From JARLFX01 sp036404255 (GTDB taxonomy: Bacteria; Acidobacteriota; Terriglobia; Terriglobales; Acidobacteriaceae), in contig DASWOP010000061.1 of NCBI GenBank assembly GCA_036404255.1, positions 1-7,557 of the forward strand: a stretch of 7,557 bases of DNA, written 5' to 3'. Both the position numbers and the translations under genes were made by a program. Every line of letters starts with the position of its first letter. Positions within the stretch are counted from its first letter, which is position 1. The notes under the pieces were generated by a model. It did no database searches. It saw nothing but the letters and a program-made list of their open reading frames with translations, and was not told where the DNA came from. This document shows positions 1 to 6,571 of the stretch, piece after piece.

Positions 1-22
1 CGCAGCGAAGAATCTGCTTCTC
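1..22. repeat. Dispersed repeat (GTCATTCTGAGCG... type), copy 1, cut by the window edge
   Basis: These 22 bases equal the last 22 of the 33-bp repeat found at 5338-5370 and 6506-6538. The following bases (CACCCATACTGCGCA) resemble those after the copy at 6506, and a GGGTGCCCCA hairpin follows, giving a composite unit of similar layout. Confidence 0.75.
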
Positions 23-57
23 TCTGCACCCATACTGCGCAGGGAATACCCCAATCC

Positions 58-122
58 GGGTGCCCCATACATCGCGCACTTGTTTCATGCGATGTGTGGG
101 ATATCGTCGCGGCAGCGGCGAC
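58..122. repeat. GGGTGCCCCA double-hairpin element, copy 1
   Basis: The first hairpin pairs CCCATACATCGC (64-75) with GCGATGTGTGGG (89-100), twelve positions with one G-T wobble and a 13-base loop. The second pairs GTCGC (106-110) with GCGAC (118-122). No T-run follows on either strand. It lies downstream of the hub gene; the remaining bases of 1-141 show no gene. Confidence 0.75.
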
Positions 123-141
123 CGCTCCCGCTCATTCCCCC

Positions 142-2472
142 CTACCCCACCGGAATATCCACTCCAATCACACTGGAGAAGCGCGAATAAACCGGCGGTG
201 TCGCCCCGTCATAAGCCCGCACAAAATACTCCTCAAACTGCGCCGCCCGCGGAATCGTGAAACTCCGTACCGGACTGCGCAGTACCAGGTCCTGGTCCGC
301 TCCGGCCCAGAAATCCCCCTCCCTGCGCCGCACTTCAAACCCGCCGCCCATCGGCGCGGTCATTCCCGCGTCAATATCCAGTGCCGTAGCCGAATATCCC
401 GTCAGCTTCATCTGCTGCAGATTGCCCAGCACAGGCGCAGGTCCAGGCACTGCATACAGCGGCAGCAGAGCATCCGCAGCCACGCTGGTGGAGAGCTTCA
501 TCGAAAGCGCCTCGGCCCAGTCATTCGCAAACGCAATCGTGTAGCTCAACTTCTCCGGTGCACAGTGCTCATCCTCAATCGTCACGCTGCGCACGATTGC
601 TTCCATCGTGCTGTCGCCGTCGTCACACGTCACGCTGATCAGATCGCCCGGCCACACATCGCTGCTCTGCTGCAGATTCACCGTAGCATACCGCCCTGCA
701 ATCGCCGCCGCGCGATCCGTCGCAAAGCTCAGTACCGCCTCCGCCGCACTCTCACAATCGGCAGTGCTCCGCGCCACCGGAGCACGCACGCTGCCCATCC
801 ATCGCGCCGTCGCCGGCTCTCCCGCCGCCGTCTGCAGCGGAATGCTCGCCGTATCCGCCAGCCTCGCCACAGAGCGCTGCTGCATGCGGTAGCTCACCGC
901 GATCAGCTCATCCGCTGCCGGAATCCGTCCCGCATAAAACGTCACCTTGTTCCCGGCGAACGCGCAGTCCACACCCTCGCCCGCCGCGCCGATCAGCCGC
1001 GTCTTCACAGCCTCGCCCACCGGCGTGCTTACTACCCAGCCCGATCCATTCTGTGTCGCGCGAATGTAACCAATCGTCCCCAGCAGATTGGCGCTGTTTA
1101 CCGGGACAAAGTTGCACGTCGCCGGAGAACTGTTCACCACGCCGTCGTAGAGCACCGTCGCTGGCGTGCTCGATGCCAGCCCGTTATCCTGCAACTCCAG
1201 CACGATGGCCATCGGCGCATCCACCATTCCGCCGCCAAACTGCGTCACCTTGCCCGCTACCATCGCGTAGTACACCTGCATCACCCGTTGCAACTCCACG
1301 CAATGCAGCCGCAGCCGCAGCGTATACGCATGGCCCACCTTCACCGCAAAAGCCGTTCCCACCTCGCTGCCATTCACCAGCGGAACCAGCGTCGTCGTGC
1401 CGCCGCTCTGCTTCACCCGATACCCCGCAAAGCAATTTCCAATGCTCGTCGTCCCGCTATACACTCCGCACAGCACGCCATCGCTGCCCGGCGAAAGCTG
1501 TACCGACCCCACCTCAAACACTAGCGCCCCGCCCAGCTCAACCTGGTCGAGCGTGGCCAGCGTCGTCTGTCCGTCATAGCTAGTGCCGCCGCTGAGCAAC
1601 AGCCCCGCGGCAGCAAACCCCATGTGAGACCCCGCATCGTTCACGCTCCACACCTGTCGGTTGAAGACGCCCAGGCTGAAGCTGTCATTCACCAGCGTCT
1701 GTTTCTTCGCACTCGGCGTATGCCGCACCTCAAATGCCGCCGTCGTTCCATCGCCCAGAAAATACTCCGTCACATAATCCGAAGGCTCCATCTCGCCCGT
1801 CAGCGTAATATCGTTGGCAAACTCCTTCGCCTCACTCATCGTCAATCCCGCCGGATTCAGCGTTCCATCTTCCGCCGCGAATGCATGGCTCTTGCCGCCC
1901 ACCGTTCGCATCGCCAGCGCACCATCCAGCACGCGATACGCTGCATAGGCCGACCCCGCCAGCTCACCCGCATTGGCCGACCAGCTCTGCGCCGCCTGTG
2001 GTTGAAAGACACCCACGTTCACCGTCCCACCTGTACCGGCAGATCTCAGCGCTGTACCATCCACGCGCGCCGCCAACGCCTCCAGCAGCTCTCCGCTGTT
2101 CTGCGCATACCCCGCGCCGCCCACCGTCATCCCCAGTTGGTTCAGCAGCCACTCTTCGCTGATCGCGCGCAGCGCACTCCGGTAGACCGCGCCCTTCAAC
2201 CCAGCGCCCGTGTAGACAGCCACTGGCTCCGTTGACAACACGCCGCTGAAGAGCACCACCTCGTTTTCCGCCAGCACGCGTACGCGCGCGCCCCGTACCG
2301 GAACCTTCCCGCCGTCGCTGCAATCCATCATCGCCGCCAGCAGCGACGGCTCATTCAGTGTCCGCTTGATCTCCAGTGGCTTCTCCGTGCACAGCCGCGC
2401 ACTGTAATCCACCGCGCCCAGCCCATCATGATTGTCGATCGTGATCTTCAATGCATCCTCTCCATCCCCCAC
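142..2472 (-). CDS. Large phage tail-tip / baseplate-hub-like protein
   Basis: This is a 776-residue protein, the last gene of the structural run in the window. Residues about 8-110 look like the first beta-barrel of a phage tail hub: a KITIDN opening, then VRGARVRVLAENEVVLFSGV, a pattern common in gp27/Tal-like proteins. Residues about 560-660 (WPGDLISVTCDDGD, then VRSVTIEDEH) look like the closing barrel. Between them, about 264-450 is a Gly/Ser/Thr-rich, beta-rich stretch that could be a concanavalin/LamG-like inserted domain for surface binding. The C-terminus (about 676-775) resembles a fibronectin-III-like module. There is no signal peptide or membrane helix. The listed start is GTG at 2472 with AGGA just upstream; a TTG at 2451, five bases after GGAGAGG, would begin MKITIDNHDG and is at least as attractive. 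It follows the tail tube gene with no tape measure gene between. The hub assignment is from pattern memory; the lectin and FN3 calls are weaker. Another tail-tip or receptor-binding protein remains possible. Confidence 0.6.
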   Translation of the reverse strand: MGDGEDALKITIDNHDGLGAVDYSARLCTEKPLEIKRTLNEPSLLAAMMDCSDGGKVPVRGARVRVLAENEVVLFSGVLSTEPVAVYTGAGLKGAVYRSALRAISEEWLLNQLGMTVGGAGYAQNSGELLEALAARVDGTALRSAGTGGTVNVGVFQPQAAQSWSANAGELAGSAYAAYRVLDGALAMRTVGGKSHAFAAEDGTLNPAGLTMSEAKEFANDITLTGEMEPSDYVTEYFLGDGTTAAFEVRHTPSAKKQTLVNDSFSLGVFNRQVWSVNDAGSHMGFAAAGLLLSGGTSYDGQTTLATLDQVELGGALVFEVGSVQLSPGSDGVLCGVYSGTTSIGNCFAGYRVKQSGGTTTLVPLVNGSEVGTAFAVKVGHAYTLRLRLHCVELQRVMQVYYAMVAGKVTQFGGGMVDAPMAIVLELQDNGLASSTPATVLYDGVVNSSPATCNFVPVNSANLLGTIGYIRATQNGSGWVVSTPVGEAVKTRLIGAAGEGVDCAFAGNKVTFYAGRIPAADELIAVSYRMQQRSVARLADTASIPLQTAAGEPATARWMGSVRAPVARSTADCESAAEAVLSFATDRAAAIAGRYATVNLQQSSDVWPGDLISVTCDDGDSTMEAIVRSVTIEDEHCAPEKLSYTIAFANDWAEALSMKLSTSVAADALLPLYAVPGPAPVLGNLQQMKLTGYSATALDIDAGMTAPMGGGFEVRRREGDFWAGADQDLVLRSPVRSFTIPRAAQFEEYFVRAYDGATPPVYSRFSSVIGVDIPVG

Positions 2473-2491
2473 CGTTTCCTAGCCGACACTC

Positions 2492-2549
2492 TGGGTGCCC
2501 CATACATCGCGGCTTCATGCGATGTGTGGGATAGTGTCGCGAAGCGACA
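2492..2549. repeat. GGGTGCCCCA double-hairpin element, copy 2
   Basis: The first hairpin pairs CCCATACATCGC (2499-2510) with GCGATGTGTGGG (2519-2530), with the same stem as copy 1 but a shorter eight-base loop. The second pairs TGTCGC (2535-2540) with GCGACA (2544-2549) around GAA. It fills most of the spacer between the tail tube and hub genes, where a tape measure gene would be expected; the rest of that spacer holds no ORF. Confidence 0.8.
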
Positions 2550-2622
2550 GCCGCGCGACGCGCGCAAATCTCTCTCCCGCCACCATTCCCATCTGAGCGA
2601 TGACATCTCACCTCATCACTGT

Positions 2623-3561
2623 CTAAACCGCCGGCAGATAACTCCGGTAGCAAACCACGCTCTCCCCATCCATCGCATCCATCACCGGCAGCGCGCGAAA
2701 CGCCCCTGCCAATCCCCACCGACACAAAGGCTTCGTCAGCGCACTCTGCGTCTCGGTCGCTCCCTGCATCGTCTGCAGCCGCGGATAGTAAAAGATCACG
2801 CGATCGCCCTGCTCGCCATCCAGCACAAATAGTCCCGACCACTCCTGAAAAAAATTCCCACCTTCGCGATCCACAAATCCACAAATCGGTATCACCGTCA
2901 TGTCAGTCGTTGGATCGCCCGCAACCAGCGGCGCCTCCAGCTCCAGGCTTGCCGCTGTCACCGCTGCAATCCGCCCCGTATTCAGCGTCACCCTCCGCGT
3001 GTAATTCGTATCGCTGCCAATCACGGCGCTGGCCGCCGCCGTCACATACGCCGCACTCACGCCGCTGCCCACAAACCCCGTCGCACCCGGCGCATAGTCC
3101 ACATCCACAGCGATCATCTGCCCCACGGCAAACGCGCCCACGTTCCCCGCACCCACGTTGATGCACGTCGCCGTCGACCCCTCACACACCGCTGCAGTCG
3201 TCCCCGCAACCAGCGGCAGATTCATGTGCTGTGCTCCAGTCGTCAACGCCATCTGCAGCTTGCCCCAGCTCATGAACTCCAGCTTCACCGTCGCTTCCAG
3301 CGTCTGCCGCACCTGGCTGCGCACCGTGTTCGGACTACCCGCCAACAGCGGCTCAATCTTCGTCACGCACGATCGCGCAAATCCCGCCACACAACCCAGA
3401 TCCACCCACGGACTCGGCGGCGTATCCAGTTCGAATCGTCCATCCGCTGCCGCATCAAAACTTGTCGGCGTTTCCGCGTTTCGATCCACCGGTGCAAAGT
3501 AAGCGCGCACCTGCCTGCTCGTCGGCGGAGTCGCCTCCATCAGAACTGTTGCTGTACTCAT
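2623..3561 (-). CDS. Probable phage tail tube (major tail) protein
   Basis: This 312-residue protein has no signal peptide or transmembrane segment. After a flexible Pro/Thr-rich N-terminus, residues about 76-115 contain NTVRSQVRQTLEATVKLEF followed by SWGKLQMALTTGAQHMN, the kind of strand-helix pattern seen in siphophage tube subunits. The middle (about 120-215) is rich in Ala, Gly, Val and Thr and probably beta. The end (about 225-312) is also strand-rich (VIPICGFVDREGG, LFVLDGEQGDRVIFYYP). Tube subunits polymerise into stacked rings forming the tail conduit. The ATG overlaps the stop codon of the upstream gene by four bases (ATGA), implying translational coupling to the putative tail terminator, a common neighbour of tube genes; AGGAG lies eight bases before the start. 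It carries seven cysteines (57, 65, 126, 133, 227, 280, 304), which is many for a tube protein. The assignment rests mainly on gene order and general composition; I recognise no diagnostic motif. Confidence 0.5.
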   Translation of the reverse strand: MSTATVLMEATPPTSRQVRAYFAPVDRNAETPTSFDAAADGRFELDTPPSPWVDLGCVAGFARSCVTKIEPLLAGSPNTVRSQVRQTLEATVKLEFMSWGKLQMALTTGAQHMNLPLVAGTTAAVCEGSTATCINVGAGNVGAFAVGQMIAVDVDYAPGATGFVGSGVSAAYVTAAASAVIGSDTNYTRRVTLNTGRIAAVTAASLELEAPLVAGDPTTDMTVIPICGFVDREGGNFFQEWSGLFVLDGEQGDRVIFYYPRLQTMQGATETQSALTKPLCRWGLAGAFRALPVMDAMDGESVVCYRSYLPAV

Positions 3562-4043
3562 TCGCCCGGCTCCTCATAGCTGTAAACGTCTACCCTCGCC
3601 ACGCGCAGCAACCGTTCAGCGCTCACGGCCACACTCTCAAACGCTGCATCGCCCCAGAAAATTCTCCCCGGCACCGCGCTCGCGCCTTCCGCATCGAACC
3701 TCTGCTTCGCCGCCGTCTGCGGAGAAAGAATCTTCACCAGCTCCGCATCCATCCGCGTCAACCTTCGTCCGCGATCCATTCCGGCGCTGTTCCCATCGCC
3801 ATCGGTGAAGTATTGGATCTCGCAGCGCATCGTCGCCAGCGGAACCTGCTGCTCCCAATCCACCTGTAGATCGGTCCAGTGCAGAATGAAAACATTCGCT
3901 GGCAACTCCTCCGTCACCATCTCGTTTTCCAGCACCATCATCCCTGGCCGCAGCAACCCCCGCACCACAAACCTCCGCTCCGGATTCAGCGCCGCCAGCC
4001 TGTCGCGCAGCGTCACATAAAACGTATCTTTCGCATTCTTCAT
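3558..4043 (-). CDS. Probable tail terminator / tail completion protein
   Basis: This is a 161-residue soluble protein. The N-terminal helix (about 5-20, DTFYVTLRDRLAALNPER) is followed by a beta-rich core (about 22-80) and a long helix with MDRGRRLTRMDAELVKIL at about 89-106, then C-terminal strands. Tail terminators are small alpha/beta proteins that cap the end of the tail tube and dock it to the neck. Size, fold pattern and position directly before the tube gene agree with that role. The ATG at 4043 is preceded by AGAGG with a five-base spacer, so the start is well supported. Its stop overlaps the start codon of the tube gene by four bases. Upstream, 163 bp of repeats separate it from the neck gene, so it may depend on readthrough or on its own unseen promoter. 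Another neck or head-completion role is possible. Confidence 0.5.
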   Translation of the reverse strand: MKNAKDTFYVTLRDRLAALNPERRFVVRGLLRPGMMVLENEMVTEELPANVFILHWTDLQVDWEQQVPLATMRCEIQYFTDGDGNSAGMDRGRRLTRMDAELVKILSPQTAAKQRFDAEGASAVPGRIFWGDAAFESVAVSAERLLRVARVDVYSYEEPGE

Positions 4044-4071
4044 CTCGTCCTCTTTCCCTCACCACCACTCT

Positions 4072-4134
4072 GGGTGCCCCATCTTCGCCGCGGCTTCATC
4101 GCGGCTAAGGTGGGAATCGTCGCGCAGCGGCGAC
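4072..4134. repeat. GGGTGCCCCA double-hairpin element, copy 3
   Basis: The first hairpin pairs CCCATCTTCGCCGC (4078-4091) with GCGGCTAAGGTGGG (4101-4114), fourteen positions with one wobble and one mismatch; the loop GGCTTCATC is close to that of copy 2. The second pairs GTCGC (4119-4123) with GCGAC (4130-4134). It occupies the spacer between the small neck gene and the tail terminator gene; the rest of 4044-4206 shows no gene. Confidence 0.8.
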
Positions 4135-4206
4135 GCGCGACGCGCACACATCGCCACGTAGCGGCGGCCGCAGTTGCCTCTTCTCGTTAGCCCGAGCTAC
4201 TCCCAC

Positions 4207-4647
4207 CTACACCATCGTCCCCAGCGCGCCCCGCAACTGCAGCCGGTAGAGATAAGGCTGTCCAAACGCCTCCGAACTCGTCGCCCCCACAATCTGCATT
4301 GGCGTCCCATTCACCATCACGTCCACTGCCTGCGCAAACAGCGCACTCGGCGACGCATATGCCAGCGTCCCCACAATCTCCAGGATGCGCGTTGCAGACA
4401 CCAGCAACTCCGCGCGCATACCCTTGCTATCAGCCCGCGTCGGCAGCACCTTCCGATACACCGCCGGCCCGATCTCCACCTCTTCCATCAGCATCTCGCC
4501 CATGCCCAACTGCTCCGCATCGAGCGACGCCATCGCCGTACACGGCACCCGCAGCATCACCGTGCATCCGCCCAGCGAACGCAGCAGCGCATCCGCCATC
4601 CGCGCCGGAGCACCCGTCGCGGCCCTCACCTCCACCGCCTCGCTCAT
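4207..4647 (-). CDS. Small neck / head-closure-like protein, family not recognised
   Basis: This 146-residue protein starts two bases after the stop codon of the head-tail connector gene, so the two are probably translationally coupled. GGAGG lies about eleven bases upstream of the ATG, inside the end of the previous gene. There is no signal peptide or membrane helix. Visible features are an N-terminal helix (ARMADALLRSLGG, about 15-27), strands around 28-37 and 51-70, and a C-terminal pattern (VDVMVNGTPMQIVGATSS, then YLYRLQLRG) that resembles small phage adaptor proteins with an OB-like or beta-barrel core. The position between connector and tail terminator is where siphophages encode the head-closure or stopper protein (SPP1 gp16-like in role). 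The function is inferred from position and size; I do not recognise the family. The real-gene call is strong because it fits the coupling and the same-strand order. Confidence 0.5.
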   Translation of the reverse strand: MSEAVEVRAATGAPARMADALLRSLGGCTVMLRVPCTAMASLDAEQLGMGEMLMEEVEIGPAVYRKVLPTRADSKGMRAELLVSATRILEIVGTLAYASPSALFAQAVDVMVNGTPMQIVGATSSEAFGQPYLYRLQLRGALGTMV

Positions 4648-4649
4648 GC

Positions 4650-5273
4650 CTATCCCATCCTCCGCGACACAAACGGCCGCAGCAGCGAACGCACCTGCTC
4701 ATCCATCAACGAGTCGGAGAAGTAGTCCATCTGCATCGTGTCCATGCGGCTGCTCTTCACATTGCATCCCGGCGTCGCCTGCGCATTCTTCACAATCAAA
4801 GCGCAAGCCGTCTTCACCGCATTCGGAATCGTCGCCAACCCCGCGGTATAGGTCACTTCCACCTCGTTATACGCAAGCCCCAGCGCATGCTGCGCCAGCG
4901 CAATCTCACCCGTCTCGCAGAAGTAGTCGACAGAATTCACATCCACTGCGGTCCAGCTTCCCGGCAAAGAAAACGCCAGCGCAATCTCTTCCGCCATAGT
5001 TAGCGGCAGCTCGCCTCGCCGCATAGAAGCAAGCCTCGCCCTCACACTCACCAGCGGATTCGTCGCCGGAGCCACCGCCACCAGTGGCAGATTGCTCAGC
5101 ATTACCGTCCGCGCACCTGCCGTCAGCCGCAGCCGCTCCGTATACTGCGCCGCCTGCAACGTCCCCCGCTTGCAATACGCATCGATCAACGCAGAAGCCG
5201 TCGTGATCCAGTCATCCCGCGTATCCGCCGTCAGCCCAAACAGCGTGTACTCACTCGCCTGCAGATATCCCAT
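4650..5273 (-). CDS. Phage head-tail connector (gp6/Ad1-like adaptor)
   Basis: This is a 207-residue soluble protein. Head-tail connectors of the HK97 gp6 / SPP1 gp15 type form a ring under the portal and join the filled head to the neck. Diagnostic-looking segments are the N-terminal helix ITTASALIDAYCKR (about 23-36), the mixed strand region EVEVTYTAGLATIPNAVKTA (about 137-156), which is the typical 'VTYTAG...IP..VK.A' signature of this family, and the following helix ALIVKNAQ. The start is very well supported: a full AGGAGGT Shine-Dalgarno (5277-5283) precedes the ATG by a few bases. The next gene begins two bases after its TAG. It is the first gene after the intrinsic terminator behind the capsid gene. 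The somewhat greater length than the smallest gp6 homologues reflects an extra segment at about 75-130. This is the best family match among the neck genes. Confidence 0.68.
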   Translation of the reverse strand: MGYLQASEYTLFGLTADTRDDWITTASALIDAYCKRGTLQAAQYTERLRLTAGARTVMLSNLPLVAVAPATNPLVSVRARLASMRRGELPLTMAEEIALAFSLPGSWTAVDVNSVDYFCETGEIALAQHALGLAYNEVEVTYTAGLATIPNAVKTACALIVKNAQATPGCNVKSSRMDTMQMDYFSDSLMDEQVRSLLRPFVSRRMG

Positions 5274-5276
5274 CGC

Positions 5277-5283
5277 ACCTCCT
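5277..5283 (-). promoter_or_regulatory. Consensus ribosome binding site of the connector gene
   Basis: On the minus strand this reads AGGAGGT, a perfect match to the anti-Shine-Dalgarno sequence, three bases before the ATG at 5273. It fixes the start of the connector gene and is the strongest such site in the window, implying independent, efficient translation after the repeat-rich spacer. Confidence 0.8.
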
Positions 5284-5293
5284 CTTTCTCAGC

Positions 5294-5346
5294 CTGTCCT
5301 TCTGTTTTTGAATCTGTCGTTCTGCTTTATTTGATCTGTCATTCTG
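5294..5346. repeat. Three short direct repeats, CTGTCNTTCTG, spaced 20 and 22 bp
   Basis: The 11-mers CTGTCCTTCTG (5294), CTGTCGTTCTG (5314) and CTGTCATTCTG (5336) differ only at the sixth base. They are separated by T-rich linkers. The third copy runs into the dispersed repeat at 5338-5370, so the array is probably a decayed local duplication of that repeat's edge. It lies upstream of the connector gene. Confidence 0.6.
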
Positions 5347-5370
5347 AGCGCAGCGAAGAATCTGCTTCTC
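5338..5370. repeat. 33-bp dispersed repeat (GTCATTCTGAGCG... type), copy 2
   Basis: These 33 bases are identical to 6506-6538, and the last 22 of them are identical to bases 1-22 at the left edge. Read on the minus strand, the copy at 6506 translates as the familiar spurious peptide KQILRCAQNDK. All copies have the same orientation relative to the phage genes and all are intergenic. I associate this repeat with acidobacterial chromosomes; that link is from memory. Confidence 0.8.
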
Positions 5371-5413
5371 GCCGTTGCTTTTGCCCCTGAGATATTTACC
5401 TCTCCGCCCCCGC

Positions 5414-5448
5414 AAAAAAATACGGAGCCGGCAAACCACACCGGCCCC
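5414..5448 (-). terminator. Intrinsic terminator behind the major capsid gene
   Basis: On the minus strand the stem arm GGGGCCGG (5448-5441) pairs with CCGGCTCC (5431-5424) over eight positions with one G-U pair, around a nine-base loop. It is followed by GTA and a run of seven Ts (5420-5414). It lies 12 bases after the capsid gene stop. It would end or attenuate capsid transcripts before the connector and tail genes, a common way to make capsid protein in excess. Confidence 0.8.
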
Positions 5449-5460
5449 GCATCTCACCAT

Positions 5461-6432
5461 CTATCGATCAACCAGCACTTGGTAGTGCGCATAGCCTGCG
5501 CCCTTCACCACCACACCGCCAAACTTCACCACCACATACTGCGAAGCCAGCGAGCCCGGAACACCCAGTTGAAACACCCGTGGATTCGGATCGCTCAACC
5601 AGTGATACTCGATCATCTCCTCCGTCACAATGTAAGCCGGAAGCACGGCGCTACCCGAGCCAGGAGTACCCGTGTAGCTCAGCGTCCACTCTGGGATCAA
5701 CGGAATCTCACCTGCCTGCGTCGACAGCATCTTTACCGAAACGCCGCCGCTGATCTCCTTCGTGTTCAGCACCACGTTGAACTCAGCCTTCATCTCTCGA
5801 TCGATCAAATCCAGCAGCACCGGATTCGCATAGATCGCCGTCGGCCGCACAGCAAACGAGCTGTTTGAAACCATCTGTGCAATGGTCGTCTTCAGTCCGT
5901 CCACAATGCTCGCATTCGCGCCGATCGTGGCGGTGTTGCCGCCCGCTGCAATCTGTGCAGCCGCGCCAAAGTACTGCGTGGTCGTCGGCGAGCTCAGCGA
6001 TGTGTCCGTGCCGTTCCACAGCGCAACGTCGTGCGTCCGCAGCACGCCCTCCACGGTGTCGGCCAGGTCCTTCGCCTGCAGATAGGCAAACTGGCTCTGC
6101 TGCTGACCCAGTTCAATATCAAACAGGTTGTAGTTGATCTGCGCGACCAGCGCCTTCAGCGGGACGCTGCGCTCCACGCGCGTCGGTGTCACCAGCGGAG
6201 CCACAATGTTGCGCGGATCCACAAACCCGCCCGTCGCGCTCGGCGAAGCGATGCCTGTCTCCTCGAAGAAGCGCGAGGGATGCCCCGTAGCTGGCACATG
6301 CTTGATGCGCTGTCCAAACGCGCCACGCCGGCGAACAATGTCAGTGATCTCCGTCTGGTACAGCGGAACTTCCAGTGCGCCAGGCCCAATGTAATCTGCT
6401 GCCGAGTGAATATCCAAAAACTTTGCGTTCAT
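5461..6432 (-). CDS. Phage major capsid protein, probably HK97 fold
   Basis: This 323-residue protein would form the icosahedral shell. The N-terminal arm (about 1-35, MNAKFLDIHSAADYIGPG) is followed by a region like an extended E-loop (about 36-75, FGQRIKHVPATGHPSRFFEE), then a long helix-rich spine (about 92-138, LKALVAQINYNLFDIELGQQ onward). The domain around 195-225 (RPTAIYANPVLLDLIDREMK) has the usual 'P..iy.np..l..l' pattern of capsid A-domains, and the end (265-323) is beta-rich. It has no cysteine. The start at 6432 is chosen because GGAGAG (6440-6445) lies seven bases upstream. The same frame stays open to 6609, but that extension only translates intergenic repeats and should not be called. 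Position after a scaffold-like gene and before a connector gene is classical. An intrinsic terminator follows and a terminator-like hairpin precedes it, suggesting special control of its expression. Confidence 0.72.
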   Translation of the reverse strand: MNAKFLDIHSAADYIGPGALEVPLYQTEITDIVRRRGAFGQRIKHVPATGHPSRFFEETGIASPSATGGFVDPRNIVAPLVTPTRVERSVPLKALVAQINYNLFDIELGQQQSQFAYLQAKDLADTVEGVLRTHDVALWNGTDTSLSSPTTTQYFGAAAQIAAGGNTATIGANASIVDGLKTTIAQMVSNSSFAVRPTAIYANPVLLDLIDREMKAEFNVVLNTKEISGGVSVKMLSTQAGEIPLIPEWTLSYTGTPGSGSAVLPAYIVTEEMIEYHWLSDPNPRVFQLGVPGSLASQYVVVKFGGVVVKGAGYAHYQVLVDR

Positions 6433-6439
6433 AATTTTT

Positions 6440-6445
6440 CTCTCC
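6440..6445 (-). promoter_or_regulatory. Ribosome binding site that sets the capsid start
   Basis: The minus strand reads GGAGAG, seven bases before the ATG at 6432. It lies only four bases after the U-run of the upstream hairpin, so the hairpin and the site are nearly contiguous and folding could influence capsid translation as well as transcription. Confidence 0.7.
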
Positions 6446-6449
6446 ATGT

Positions 6450-6474
6450 AAAAAGGCGCAGCTTCCGCCGCGCC
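6450..6474 (-). terminator. Terminator-like hairpin in the capsid gene leader (possible attenuator)
   Basis: On the minus strand GGCGCGGC (6474-6467) pairs with GCTGCGCC (6462-6455) over eight positions including one G-U pair. The loop is GGAA (a GNRA tetraloop) and five Ts follow (6454-6450). It fits an intrinsic terminator of the preceding protease-scaffold transcript. However, the capsid ATG is only 17 bases beyond the U-run, which leaves no room for a promoter after it, so capsid transcription must read through. Attenuation, antitermination, or a 5' RNA-stabilising role are the alternatives. Confidence 0.65.
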
Positions 6475-6505
6475 TGCCGTTGTTGTCATACGTAAAAATC
6501 GTTTG

Positions 6506-6538
6506 TCATTCTGAGCGCAGCGAAGAATCTGCTTCTCT
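6506..6538. repeat. 33-bp dispersed repeat (GTCATTCTGAGCG... type), copy 3
   Basis: This is identical over 33 bases to 5338-5370. It is followed, through ACCCATACCGC and about 30 further bases, by a GGGTGCCCCA hairpin element. The same arrangement is seen at the left edge of the window, so the two elements can travel as a composite. It lies in the spacer between the scaffold-like and capsid genes. Confidence 0.85.
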
Positions 6539-6571
6539 ACACCCATACCGCACAAGGCACGCCACCGAAGC

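Noticed and set aside
58..122. GGGTGCCCCA hairpins as rho-independent terminators
   Set aside because: None of the four copies has a T-run after the stem on either strand, and the copies are better explained as a dispersed repeat family.
94..1524. Long plus-strand open frame of 476 codons opposite the hub gene
   Set aside because: The translation is extremely rich in Arg, His, Gln and Pro, with no domain-like pattern. It is the typical antisense shadow of a GC-rich gene, and the opposite frame has a coherent phage-like protein in conserved gene order.
4174..5003. Plus-strand open frames of about 183-234 codons opposite the neck genes
   Set aside because: His/Arg/Pro-rich translations antisense to well-supported connector and neck genes with good ribosome binding sites.
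5251..5460. Minus-strand 69-codon frame between capsid and connector genes
   Set aside because: It translates the terminator, the 33-bp repeat and the CTGTC tandem (KQILRCAQNDR-type peptide) and overlaps the connector start; it has no independent support.
6485..6510. Promoter for the capsid gene using TACGTATGA as a -10-like box
   Set aside because: No -35-like box at suitable spacing was found, and acidobacterial promoter consensus is not firm enough to support a call.
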